A DNA stretch of 16,969 nt, from positions 1 through 16,969 of the forward strand of contig CABUQV010000035.1 of NCBI GenBank assembly GCA_902493855.1. The letters are read 5' to 3'. The notes under the pieces are model-generated. The model ran no database searches. It was given only the letters and a program-made list of their open reading frames with translations, and was not told the DNA's origin. Positions 1 through 6,862 of the stretch are shown here, piece by piece. Source of the DNA: an uncultured Collinsella sp. GTDB lineage: Bacteria > Actinomycetota > Coriobacteriia > Coriobacteriales > Coriobacteriaceae. A program made the position numbers and the translations under genes. Numbering within the stretch: position 1 is the first letter of the stretch; each line of letters begins with the position of its first letter.

Positions 1-3
1 GAG

Positions 4-29
4 CCCGCGGAAAGAAGCTGCGCCGCGGG
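4..29. terminator. GC-rich inverted repeat after the small peptide gene
   Basis: A perfect 7-bp inverted repeat (cccgcgg at 4-10, ccgcggg at 23-29) with a 12-base loop lies just downstream of the minus-strand peptide gene. It could form the hairpin of a terminator for that gene. The bases that would hold a T-tract fall outside the window, so termination cannot be confirmed. Confidence 0.35.
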
Positions 30-51
30 GGAGGCGACCCAAATGGCTTTC

Positions 52-168
52 TCATATCGTCTTCTTTTGCTTCGTACGCTGCTTAAGTGCCTCGGAAAGT
101 CCGATAAGCGCCGTGAGGAGCGAGACCAAAGCGGTCAGGAGCTTCACGAAATCAATCAGATCGGTCAT
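52..168 (-). CDS. small hydrophobic peptide, 38 aa, type I toxin-like or holin-like
   Basis: The start chosen is the ATG whose complement is at 166-168. On the minus strand it is preceded by GGGAGGTG about 8 bases upstream, a very strong ribosome binding site that the longer reading from 234 does not have. The 38-residue product begins MTDLIDFVKLLTALVSLL. It has one predicted membrane helix at about residues 4-28, rich in Leu, Ala and Val, and ends in a Lys/Arg/Gln-rich tail of about ten residues. This layout is shared by membrane-acting type I toxins and small holin-like peptides, but I do not recognise a named family. A hairpin-forming repeat lies right after the stop, and an AT-rich, promoter-like stretch lies upstream at about 240-300. 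It could equally be a small membrane peptide with no toxic role. Confidence 0.5.
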   Translation of the reverse strand: MTDLIDFVKLLTALVSLLTALIGLSEALKQRTKQKKTI

Positions 169-422
169 GGGCATCACCTCCCGTCGCATGGAGGGCGCTG
201 CCCGGCACATGGAACTGCCGTCAACAACTGCCATTCTATCAAAGCGCGGTCATAAATACGAATATATGTTCGATAATAACAGCAACGTGATTCCCTCGAA
301 TAGCAGCCTTTCGTAAGGGCGGCAGAAGACGGCGCTGGGCGATTGGGGCTAGACGCGCAGGTCTTCCTCACCGAAAGCCCGTTTGATTAACCAGCCCTCT
401 GTAGGTACACTGCATATTGATG

Positions 423-468
423 GGCCCGGGATGACCGCTGATTCAAGTCACCGGGCCTAAATCTTTTC
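423..468 (+). terminator. rho-independent terminator-like hairpin
   Basis: ggcccgg (423-429) pairs with ccgggcc (451-457), and the stem continues inside with tgac (432-435) to gtca (447-450). A run taaatctttt follows on the plus strand. The complement has no T-rich tail, so the hairpin would act only on plus-strand transcripts. No plus-strand gene ends into it. Confidence 0.5.
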
Positions 469-584
469 ATCCATTTGAATAGAGCGGGCGACTCTCTTGG
501 GGCCGTCTGCATGGCGTGTGATTAGCGCATGGTATTGCGCCCAGCTTTCATGTCCGCGCGGCCACCTATCCTTACGGCAATGTA

Positions 585-605
585 GCCGCTTATGTAACAA
601 GCGGC
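585..605 (+). promoter_or_regulatory. hairpin just upstream of the exonuclease ribosome binding site
   Basis: gccgctt (585-591) and aagcggc (599-605) form a perfect 7-bp stem with a 7-base loop, ending 8 bases before the GGAGAAAGG ribosome binding site. It could affect translation or protect the 5' end of the messenger. No ligand-binding motif is recognised. Confidence 0.3.
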
Positions 606-629
606 AAGCAACGGAGAAAGGCCCTAACC

Positions 630-1364
630 GTGTCAGCTGAAAAGACGCTGTGTATCTCGGCTATCGATACGACGAACTTTGCGCGCCAGATTGTGCTGGA
701 CTTTGAGTTTGCGCCGGTGCCAAAGCAGCGCCAGCGCCGTGGGCTGCGCAATGAGATTATCGAGGTCGGCGCCGTTAAGCTCGATTACCACGGCAACGTT
801 ATGGGCGAGTTCTCGCAGTTTGTGCAGACGGAATTTACCGAAGGCGTTGCGTATCCCGTCCGCGAGCTCACGGGGATATCGGCCGTGGACACCGCGATGG
901 CCGATCCGCTCTACATGGTGATAAAAAGGCTCAGCGATTGGATCGGTCGCTACTCCGCCCAGGTGGTCTGTTGGAGCGGTGCGGACCGTCGGCAGCTTTT
1001 GACCGAGTGTCAGGCAAAGCACATCGACCTTTCCACATTTCCTACGGACTGGGCCGACCTGCAGGCGTTTTACACCTCGATCATGGACGTTGGCAGCCAC
1101 GGGCGCGTCTCGTTGGGCGACGCGGCAACGTGGTTCGGCATCGAGTTTGACGAGTCGACGGGCCATGCCCACAGCGCCCTAGCCGATGCGCGCGTGACCG
1201 CCAAGCTGCTCAAGCAGGTGATGGACGGGGACTATCACGTGAGTCCGCGCGCCCAAGAAGTCCGCCAACGTTGGGGGATGGGCGAGCGGGCCCAGACACG
1301 CCTCTCTAGCAAGTGCCCCGAGCTGGGCGACCTGCTGCTGAAGCTGAAGGCGGCGGGAAGGTAG
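630..1364 (+). CDS. DEDDh-family 3'-5' exonuclease
   Basis: The 244-residue protein carries the three exonuclease motifs of the RNase T / DNA polymerase III epsilon superfamily. Motif I is VLDFEFAP with D24 and E26. Motif II lies around VCWSGADRRQL with D119. Motif III is HSALADA with H181 and D186, which makes it the DEDDh type. Such enzymes remove nucleotides from 3' ends of DNA or RNA with two divalent metal ions. The domain fills roughly residues 19-198, and the last 45 residues form a basic tail with no domain I know. Translation starts at GTG (630), with GGAGAAAGG at 613-621. It stands alone, running toward the next gene, which is on the opposite strand. It is similar in size to KapD/ERI-1-like stand-alone exonucleases. 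The substrate cannot be told from sequence. Confidence 0.85.
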   Translation: MSAEKTLCISAIDTTNFARQIVLDFEFAPVPKQRQRRGLRNEIIEVGAVKLDYHGNVMGEFSQFVQTEFTEGVAYPVRELTGISAVDTAMADPLYMVIKRLSDWIGRYSAQVVCWSGADRRQLLTECQAKHIDLSTFPTDWADLQAFYTSIMDVGSHGRVSLGDAATWFGIEFDESTGHAHSALADARVTAKLLKQVMDGDYHVSPRAQEVRQRWGMGERAQTRLSSKCPELGDLLLKLKAAGR

Positions 1365-1405
1365 GGGCGTTAGCTGTCTGCATGGCGCGTGCCTGTCGCG
1401 TATCG

Positions 1406-2641
1406 TTACTCTTCCTGCTGCTTGGCAGGCAAGATGTAGACGTTCTCGGCGTCCACGGCGATCTGCGCGGGGCGGTTGTAGAGGGTGTCGATCTCCTTTA
1501 CGCTCTGCTTGAACGGCGTGACGTCGGGCGTCTTTGCCTGATGGAGCTTTTCGAGGAGTTTCTCGGATTGCTTGTCGTTGAACTTTCCGATGCTCTCTCC
1601 TGCGCCTTCGAGCGCCTCGTCGATGAGTGTATGGTCGCCCACGGGGGTCTTTGCGATGGCGTGACCGAGCAATTTGCCCGCGGACGCGATACCGCCCAGC
1701 AGTGCCGCATCGACGGTGTCGACAGCCCCCGCTTCGAGTGCGTTGTAGCAGTCGGTGTAGAGCTCGCGGTACGCGATCGAATCAGCCTCGATCTTCGCAG
1801 TGGCGTCCGCGAGCTTTGCGGGCTCGAAGTTCTGGGCGAGCATGGGTTCGAGGAACAGCGAGAACGCGTGGATGTAGGTGGCGAGCTGGCAGTCTTTGAG
1901 GTAGTCGAGCACCTTGTCGAGGCGTCTGCCCAAGCCGTCTCGCACCTCGATGAACCCTTTCTTTTTCAGATCCGCCTGTGCCTGCGAGCGGAAGAGTTCC
2001 ATGTCCTGCGCGGACGACTGCTTGATGTCGAGCACCTTCATATGGGCGTTTGCCATGTAGGTGGCGTTGCCGTAGTTGAGGCCGTAACCGTTGAGGATGT
2101 CTGCGAGCGTCTTGAGGTTGCCACGCATGTTGGCCTTGTCGCGCTGACGCATGTACTCGAACATTTCGTCGACGGACTCCTGGATGGAGTCGAGCTTTTG
2201 GTTTATCTGCGCGATTGCGGCTGCCATGAATAGCGATGTTGGATCGTAAGGCACCTGCGTGACGCTCGTGGCGATGTCGCCCTCGACTACGTGGAAGCGC
2301 GCCTGCCCAAGGCCCTTGGCGGCGTCGCGGTAGCCCCCTGTGAGACCGCTGCCGTCCTTGAACGTGTTGAGTTTCGACGGATCGAGCGGGTTACCATATT
2401 TGTCAGTCGCCTGAAGCAGCGTGGGCACGCTCACCGTGTTGGTGACGGTGCGAAACATCGAGGGGAGCGAGGCAAACGCCACGCCGAGTTGGGGAATTCG
2501 CTCGAGCGGTAGCTTGATGGCGCCGGAGACGTCCACCCGCTTCTGAGTGAGCGCGAGGTGGATTTTGGTCGATGCGAGCTGTTTTGCCACGAGCTCCTCT
2601 CGGCCGTCGTTCGCCGAGGGTTTGGTCTCGTTGTCTGCCAT
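1406..2641 (-). CDS. uncharacterised helical protein, 411 aa
   Basis: I do not recognise the family. The start used is the internal ATG (complement at 2639-2641), with AAGGAG six bases upstream. The frame opens 12 codons earlier at 2677, but that ATG has a poor ribosome binding site. The product has no signal peptide and no clear membrane segment. In this numbering, residues 138-187 are a long charged helical stretch (around AQINQKLDSIQESVDEMFEY) likely to form a coiled coil. Residues 312-329 are a Gly/Ala/Leu-rich amphipathic segment (AALLGGIASAGKLLGHAI). Residues 44-120 are mixed and Gly-containing. A TATAAT box lies upstream at 2769-2774. The gene is monocistronic and convergent with the exonuclease, with only 41 bases between them. 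A cytosolic or membrane-associating helical protein, perhaps pore-forming or defence-related, is only a guess. Confidence 0.75.
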   Translation of the reverse strand: MADNETKPSANDGREELVAKQLASTKIHLALTQKRVDVSGAIKLPLERIPQLGVAFASLPSMFRTVTNTVSVPTLLQATDKYGNPLDPSKLNTFKDGSGLTGGYRDAAKGLGQARFHVVEGDIATSVTQVPYDPTSLFMAAAIAQINQKLDSIQESVDEMFEYMRQRDKANMRGNLKTLADILNGYGLNYGNATYMANAHMKVLDIKQSSAQDMELFRSQAQADLKKKGFIEVRDGLGRRLDKVLDYLKDCQLATYIHAFSLFLEPMLAQNFEPAKLADATAKIEADSIAYRELYTDCYNALEAGAVDTVDAALLGGIASAGKLLGHAIAKTPVGDHTLIDEALEGAGESIGKFNDKQSEKLLEKLHQAKTPDVTPFKQSVKEIDTLYNRPAQIAVDAENVYILPAKQQEE

Positions 2642-2768
2642 AGCGCGCTCCTTGCTTACGTTGATAGTCGTGGGCATTATCTCATCGCCTGGTGGCTTGC
2701 TAGAGCGGGGTAGAGGCCGAGCGTCTGGCGAAACTCGTTAACTGATTGCATTTCAGCGGATTGGGTTG

Positions 2769-2774
2769 ATTATA
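2769..2774 (-). promoter_or_regulatory. candidate -10 box for the 411-aa protein gene
   Basis: A perfect TATAAT reads on the minus strand about 128 bases upstream of the chosen start. No good -35 hexamer lies at the usual spacing, so this is a weak call. Confidence 0.3.
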
Positions 2775-2823
2775 AGAGAAGGACGGCTATCCATCTGCCC
2801 TTCCCAGTTGAGTTCGCTTTGAG

Positions 2824-4638
2824 CTACTGTTCGTGCCTATGCTGCTTGGGCTCAAGCCTTCTCGCTGCCGTGAAGCAGGCCGTGGCCGCCATGGCCAATG
2901 CGATGCTGGCCATCCAAGTGGAGTCGCCGGTTGCAGCGAGCTTTGGTTCATCGGCTGTCGTGCGTCCCGACTTTTTTGTAGCCGCCTCGTCGGCGTCCTT
3001 TTCAGGAGTGGCAGGATCACTTTTGTTGTCGCCGGGTGAATCTACGTCGGTCTTTCCGCCCGCCTGCTCCCCTTGGGCCTTCCCCTCCACGGTGAAGGAC
3101 GCATCGGTCGCCGTCCCGTCCTTCCAGACGGCCGTGACGGTGTGTCCGCCGCCGGCGAGCGTGTCCAGGTAGGACGGCCTGAGCTCGATAATCGTGCTGC
3201 CCCTGGTTGCGGTGTAGTTCTCGGCGGAGACCTCAGTTCCGTCCACGAGGAGACGCGTGAACTCATCGAGAGGACCGCTGAAGCGGAAGGTCAGACCGGC
3301 CTCGCCGTCCTTTGCATACGCCTGCCCGTCGCCCTTGGTGGCGGCATACAGCGGAGCGGTCACGTCGAAGGTGACGTCCCCCGCGTCGTCGACATCAAAG
3401 GTCTGAACGCCGGTCTTGCCGTTACGCTCGGCGTAGGCGGAGCTGTAGACGAAGGTCTCGTGGCCCGTCTTGTCGAGGACCGCGAGGGCTTGGATTTCAA
3501 ACGAGCCCATCGAGAGCGACGTGGGGAACTCGATTTCGATATAGCCCCTTGCCGCATCGTAGCTGCAGCTCAACGTTTTGCGGGTCTTTAAAGAGTTCGG
3601 GTCCTCGACATAGCCGGGGTCGCCGAGGATCGGGGAGACAGACTTTACGCCGTCCGCGTCGCCTACATTGCAATAGATACGGAGGATCCCGCCGACGGGG
3701 ACCCTCTTCGCGGAGATGGAAACGTTCGAGACCGTGGGCGGGTTCCGGTCGATCGCGCTGCCGGTCACCTCGAAGCACAGCTCGCTCGGGTCGCCAACCG
3801 AGAAAGTCGCGCCCGAAATGCCGTTGGCCCTGGCGTAGGAACTCTCGTACACATCGGTCTCGAACCCTAGGCCATCGGTGACCGAAAGGCCGATCAGCCT
3901 GTGCCTTCCGATCCTATTGCTGTCGAATGTGAGGTCAAACCCGTCGATAGACGAGCCTCCGTGATAATAGGCTGACGAAACAGAGCAGCCGTCGTCCGAA
4001 TTCTCCCAGCCCTGCCGCAGTATGGGGGAAACGGAGCGAACGCCGTCGGCATCGGAGACGGTCCAAGAGATGTGGAGGTCGGCACCGGTTGCGACCTCCC
4101 TGCTCGAGAGCGACACGGAGGACACGGTCGGCGGGTTTTGGTCCTCGGGTCCCTCGGTCACCTCATACTCGAGGGGGTCGGTGGTGAAGGTCGGACAGTC
4201 GAGCCCCTTCTCCTCGGCATACGTCGTGTCGTAGACATCGGTAACCCATCCGAGACTATCGGTCACGCCGAGGCCGATGATCCGGTACCTGCAGGGCCGG
4301 TCGCTCGGGGAGGTGGAGATATCGAAGCCCGCGGTCGTGTTGCCGGTCGACGAGAAGGCGAGACGGGAACTGATTCCATGGTCTCCGGTATCGTTTTCGA
4401 CAAGGACTTCGACTATGGGCGTGACGGACCGTACCCCGTCAGGGTCATCGACGCTATAGCCGACATGCAGCGTGGAGCCGGCCGTGACTGTCGTCGCGGA
4501 TATCGTCACGTTGGAGATGCTGGGCGGGTTCGGGTCCGACGCGGCTAGGGCGGTTGAGGGCAAAGCAAGCGCTACGGTGGCGGACAGCGAGGCGAGCAGG
4601 CTAAGCGCGAAGCGCCTGGAGAATTTCAAGGAGGTCAT
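2824..4638 (-). CDS. secreted cell-wall-anchored protein with three Ig-like repeats and LAATG sorting signal
   Basis: The 604-residue precursor starts with a signal peptide (about 1-33: basic FSRRF, hydrophobic core, ALA-A cleavage site). Three homologous repeats of about 130 residues follow at 37-164, 168-294 and 298-428. Each opens with a PPxxSNVxIS-like strand and contains V-D/G-D-x-DGV-(R/K)-SV-(T/S)-PI and a late TDVY/TFVY strand. Residues 429-518 look like a further Ig-like domain of the X2 type (LLVDGTEVSAENYTATRGST). A charged, low-complexity linker (519-565) leads to LAATGD (567-572), a hydrophobic helix (about 574-592) and a basic tail, the architecture of a sortase substrate with a non-canonical LPXTG-like motif. 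It is probably surface-exposed, in adhesion or ligand binding; the ligand is unknown. Its start overlaps the preceding stop (ATGA), and a TATAAT lies 144 bases upstream. Confidence 0.85.
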   Translation of the reverse strand: MTSLKFSRRFALSLLASLSATVALALPSTALAASDPNPPSISNVTISATTVTAGSTLHVGYSVDDPDGVRSVTPIVEVLVENDTGDHGISSRLAFSSTGNTTAGFDISTSPSDRPCRYRIIGLGVTDSLGWVTDVYDTTYAEEKGLDCPTFTTDPLEYEVTEGPEDQNPPTVSSVSLSSREVATGADLHISWTVSDADGVRSVSPILRQGWENSDDGCSVSSAYYHGGSSIDGFDLTFDSNRIGRHRLIGLSVTDGLGFETDVYESSYARANGISGATFSVGDPSELCFEVTGSAIDRNPPTVSNVSISAKRVPVGGILRIYCNVGDADGVKSVSPILGDPGYVEDPNSLKTRKTLSCSYDAARGYIEIEFPTSLSMGSFEIQALAVLDKTGHETFVYSSAYAERNGKTGVQTFDVDDAGDVTFDVTAPLYAATKGDGQAYAKDGEAGLTFRFSGPLDEFTRLLVDGTEVSAENYTATRGSTIIELRPSYLDTLAGGGHTVTAVWKDGTATDASFTVEGKAQGEQAGGKTDVDSPGDNKSDPATPEKDADEAATKKSGRTTADEPKLAATGDSTWMASIALAMAATACFTAARRLEPKQHRHEQ

Positions 4639-5387
4639 TGGTGGTGCCGATCTTCCATAATTGTTGCAGCGATACCAGTATATCTTTGGCCCATGCTAGC
4701 CAGATGTTCTTTCCGCGAACGGCTCGTTAGTTTAGAGACGGCATATGGACGCCTGTCTCGTCCACGTTTCTCGTAAGGGCGATTATAAGGACATGAAGAG
4801 ACTTTCTCGGAACAATCAATTGGGGATATCAAAGAAATGCTGGACGCCTCCTGATCGCTCAATGCCTTTGAGGTGAAATGCGGCGCATCGGCTACGTTGT
4901 TGAGATCATTTATCGAGCGATACGTCATTCCAGCTGAGGCCACCGTCATGAGGCTTCTGTTCCTACACCCCCCCGCAATCCCGCGCGCGGCACCCAACAG
5001 CTCGTACTCCCTCTCGCTCCACTGGCACAGCTCGGCAGTCTCGACGGCGTCGCGACACAGGTCCAGAAACACCTCAGCTCCCTCGCAGAAGCACTCGCGG
5101 GCAAAGTCACCCGAACCGCTTGCGACGCACGTGCCGTCGGCAAACAGCTTCCAGCTAGACAGCTCGCGCGAGTCGTCTCCAAGCAGCTTGATCTGCAGTA
5201 CGTGCGGGTCGCCGGCGGTGTAGAGCTCTTTCTCGAGCGCCTGCACGGTAAAGCACATCTGGTGGGGGAGACTGCTCTTGACCATGGCCGAGGCATAGCC
5301 GTTCGGCTTGTCCAGAAGATGCATTCGTTTTGGCTTGGCTGCCAGGTTGTGGAAGTTGCGCTCACTGCGCACGGAGAAATTGTCCAT
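4635..5387 (-). CDS. uncharacterised protein, 250 aa, C-terminal part doubtful
   Basis: I do not recognise this protein. The start is well supported: ATG (complement 5385-5387) with AAAGGAG six bases upstream. Residues 1-141 look like real coding sequence: a mixed alpha/beta composition, GC-rich codons and several cysteines (C45, C87, C99, C101, C111, C121, C141). From about residue 142 the composition changes to Ser/Arg/Tyr-rich with AT-richer codons. The change falls at a run of seven G on the minus strand (plus 4968-4974). Shifting the frame by one base there, either way, meets a stop within about ten codons. The native protein may therefore be about 145-150 residues with the rest an accidental extension. 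The stop overlaps the start of the surface-protein gene as ATGA, which would fit coupled translation if the full frame is real. A TATAAT inside the tail suggests a separate promoter instead. Confidence 0.5.
   Translation of the reverse strand: MDNFSVRSERNFHNLAAKPKRMHLLDKPNGYASAMVKSSLPHQMCFTVQALEKELYTAGDPHVLQIKLLGDDSRELSSWKLFADGTCVASGSGDFARECFCEGAEVFLDLCRDAVETAELCQWSEREYELLGAARGIAGGCRNRSLMTVASAGMTYRSINDLNNVADAPHFTSKALSDQEASSISLISPIDCSEKVSSCPYNRPYEKRGRDRRPYAVSKLTSRSRKEHLASMGQRYTGIAATIMEDRHHQ
4782..4787 (-). promoter_or_regulatory. candidate -10 box for the surface-protein gene
   Basis: A perfect TATAAT reads on the minus strand 144 bases upstream of the surface-protein start, within the AT-richer tail of the preceding reading frame. 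A TTGTTC lies upstream, but with about 22 bases between the boxes the spacing is too long. Confidence 0.3.
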
Positions 5388-5482
5388 ACGGAACTCCTTT
5401 CATCGATATTGGCAGGGCCACCGTGCCTCTTGGCCGGTTGGCGTCGGGATCGTGGAGCCAACTCTCTACCCCGACTCTGGAT

Positions 5483-5506
5483 AAAACGCGCCCGCTCCTT
5501 GCGGGC
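5483..5506 (-). terminator. terminator-like hairpin, minus strand
   Basis: gcccgc and gcgggc (5490-5495 and 5501-5506) form a 6-bp GC-rich stem with a 5-base loop. On the minus strand it is followed by gcgtttt. It could end transcription coming from the membrane-protein gene at 5754-6740 before the 250-aa protein gene. Confidence 0.4.
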
Positions 5507-5542
5507 ACGATGGGGTCTATCAACGTGTACGGACAGAAATCA

Positions 5543-5580
5543 AGCGCCATCCGCGAAATGACGCGCGGATGGCGTTGGTT
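5543..5580. terminator. 11-bp perfect hairpin, possible bidirectional terminator
   Basis: cgccatccgcg (5545-5555) and cgcggatggcg (5564-5574) are perfect inverted copies with an 8-base loop. A flanking G-U and an A-T pair extend the stem. The sequence after it is only partly T-rich (ttggttt on plus, cttgattt on minus), so any termination would be moderate. Confidence 0.45.
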
Positions 5581-5606
5581 TCCCAAGTGATTATTCGGCT
5601 TCCATC

Positions 5607-5705
5607 CGGAAAAGTGTCGAAATCAGCCGTGTAAAAGTACGGAAAAGTGTCGAAATAGGCACCTTAAAACTTCGGAAAAGTGTAGCTGGATGACAAAACA
5701 GCACT
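5607..5705. repeat. three direct repeats with exact 33-bp period
   Basis: The core cggaaaagtgt starts at 5607, 5640 and 5673, exactly 33 bases apart. In the first two units it extends to cggaaaagtgtcgaaat. The other 16-22 bases of each unit diverge. The period is a multiple of three, so the repeat could be the relic of an 11-residue coding repeat (EKCRN-like in one plus frame), but no start or open gene surrounds it. Its function is unknown. Confidence 0.6.
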
Positions 5706-5753
5706 TAGAAGCCGGTGCTGGATGCGGGATCCTGCGGCCGCCTTCAGCCCTTG

Positions 5754-6740
5754 CTACTCGTCGTCCCTGTCGTTGGGGTCGCCCTTGAGGGTATTGATGT
5801 CCAAGTACTGGTTATCGTCCTCTTTTTGCTGGGTCTCCGACTCCGCTTGGGTGGGGCCGCGGAACAGCTGGAATCCCTCAAACGCAATGACGCCGAGCAG
5901 GGCAATGACAATGGCGATAAAGGCAACCTTGACTGCTTGCGGAAATTCCGAGAAACGCAGCGCCTTTTCCTCGGCGTAATAATCGGCGAAGCGCTCTTCG
6001 CCCGTGCTTTTGGTATACGCCGGCGCGGACGCGGCCTCCGGGTCATATTCCGGTGCAGGCGTGGCAGCGTACGGATCGTTGAGATAATCGCTCGATGCGG
6101 TGCCATAGTCCTCGGTCTCGATGCGACCGTTGCCAGCATAGTCATCGGAATAATCGGAATATGTCGCACCGCCCTCATAGTCCGCGGCGCTCGTGTTGGC
6201 GGCAAAAAGCGGGTTAACTGGAACGTCGAGCGCCGGCATGCCGGTAGAGGTCTCATCCAGATCGGCTGCAGCCCAGGAATCGTAGGCAACCTGACGGGCA
6301 ACGGGCTCATCGAGCCTTGCGACCGGAGGCTTGCGTGCCGCAGGAACAGGCAACTGCTGGGCGCTGTACATAACAGTGCTGTCGGCCGATTTGCCCTGCG
6401 TCGCTGCAGCGAGAAATGCCGCCGTCTCGGACGGGTCGCTTGCGGGGCGGGGAGCGGGCGTGGGCGCCGAAGTGGGTGCGGGCGTAGGCGCGGGTGTCGA
6501 AACAGCCAACTGCGCAGGAGTCGGCGCAGATGCGGTCTTAGGCGCAAGTGCGGGATTGGGGTTTGACGGGCGAGCCCCGCCGCCCATGAGTTCGTCGGCG
6601 GTCCACGGGCGATCATTCATCACGTCGTCAAGGCTCAGCGAAAACAGGTCGTCTTCACTCTCATCGAACATGCGGTGCACATGTCCACCAATTGCCGGAA
6701 TCAATCCGCGACCGGTGCATGATGCCTTGCTCAACGCCAT
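5754..6740 (-). CDS. Pro/Ala-rich protein with one C-terminal membrane segment
   Basis: The 328-residue product starts at the ATG complementary to 6738-6740, with AAGGA upstream and a TATAAT at 6775-6780. The frame opens 32 codons earlier, but that extension would cover the promoter. Residues 1-55 are a short N-terminal region with an acidic DESEDD patch. Residues 56-105 are a low-complexity stretch of Ala-Pro-Thr repeats. Residues 180-255 are acidic and rich in Tyr/Asp/Ala. One hydrophobic helix at about 271-290 (VAFIAIVIALLGVIAF) is followed by a charged tail ending DPNDRDDE. There is no signal peptide, so it is probably a bitopic membrane protein with a long disordered cytoplasmic arm. I cannot name a family. 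It follows the regulator gene on the same strand by 122 bases but has its own promoter-like box. Confidence 0.7.
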   Translation of the reverse strand: MALSKASCTGRGLIPAIGGHVHRMFDESEDDLFSLSLDDVMNDRPWTADELMGGGARPSNPNPALAPKTASAPTPAQLAVSTPAPTPAPTSAPTPAPRPASDPSETAAFLAAATQGKSADSTVMYSAQQLPVPAARKPPVARLDEPVARQVAYDSWAAADLDETSTGMPALDVPVNPLFAANTSAADYEGGATYSDYSDDYAGNGRIETEDYGTASSDYLNDPYAATPAPEYDPEAASAPAYTKSTGEERFADYYAEEKALRFSEFPQAVKVAFIAIVIALLGVIAFEGFQLFRGPTQAESETQQKEDDNQYLDINTLKGDPNDRDDE

Positions 6741-6774
6741 TCTGTTCCATCCTTTCGAAATGCTAATGACATCG

Positions 6775-6780
6775 ATTATA
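6775..6780 (-). promoter_or_regulatory. -10 box for the membrane-protein gene
   Basis: A perfect TATAAT on the minus strand lies 34 bases upstream of the chosen ATG, giving a short leader. No consensus -35 is seen at 16-18 bases. It supports the internal start at 6740. Confidence 0.45.
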
Positions 6781-6862
6781 TGGAACTTCCCAAGCGGCTC
6801 GGTCTTGGATTCGTGCTTTCCAGAACTCGCGCCCAAAAGGGGAGGGTAATCCAGGCGAGTGC

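Larger units (their letters stand above)
169..629. other. 461-base stretch without a convincing gene
   Basis: Reading frames here are short, overlap one another and lack good ribosome binding sites. The stretch holds an AT-rich segment (about 240-300) with TATAT/GATAAT-like elements on both strands, a plus-strand terminator-like hairpin (423-468), and a 7-bp hairpin (585-605) just before the exonuclease gene. With a hairpin on the plus strand and no gene feeding it, a short untranslated RNA between about 285 and 468 is possible but unproven. Confidence 0.5.
5388..5753. other. 366-base stretch without a convincing gene
   Basis: The frames that cross this stretch are short and lack ribosome binding sites. 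It holds a minus-strand terminator-like hairpin (5483-5506), an 11-bp perfect hairpin (5545-5574) and three 33-bp direct repeats (5607-5705). It separates two minus-strand genes and may contain the leader of the 250-aa protein gene. I see no known riboswitch in it. Confidence 0.5.

Noticed and set aside
1313..2233. 306-codon plus-strand frame opposite the 411-aa protein gene
   Set aside because: It begins inside the exonuclease gene without a ribosome binding site, whereas the minus-strand gene has a good start and promoter box.
5607..5705. Three direct repeats considered as a CRISPR array
   Set aside because: The shared core is only 11-17 bases, there are no distinct spacers of constant size beyond it, and no cas gene is nearby.
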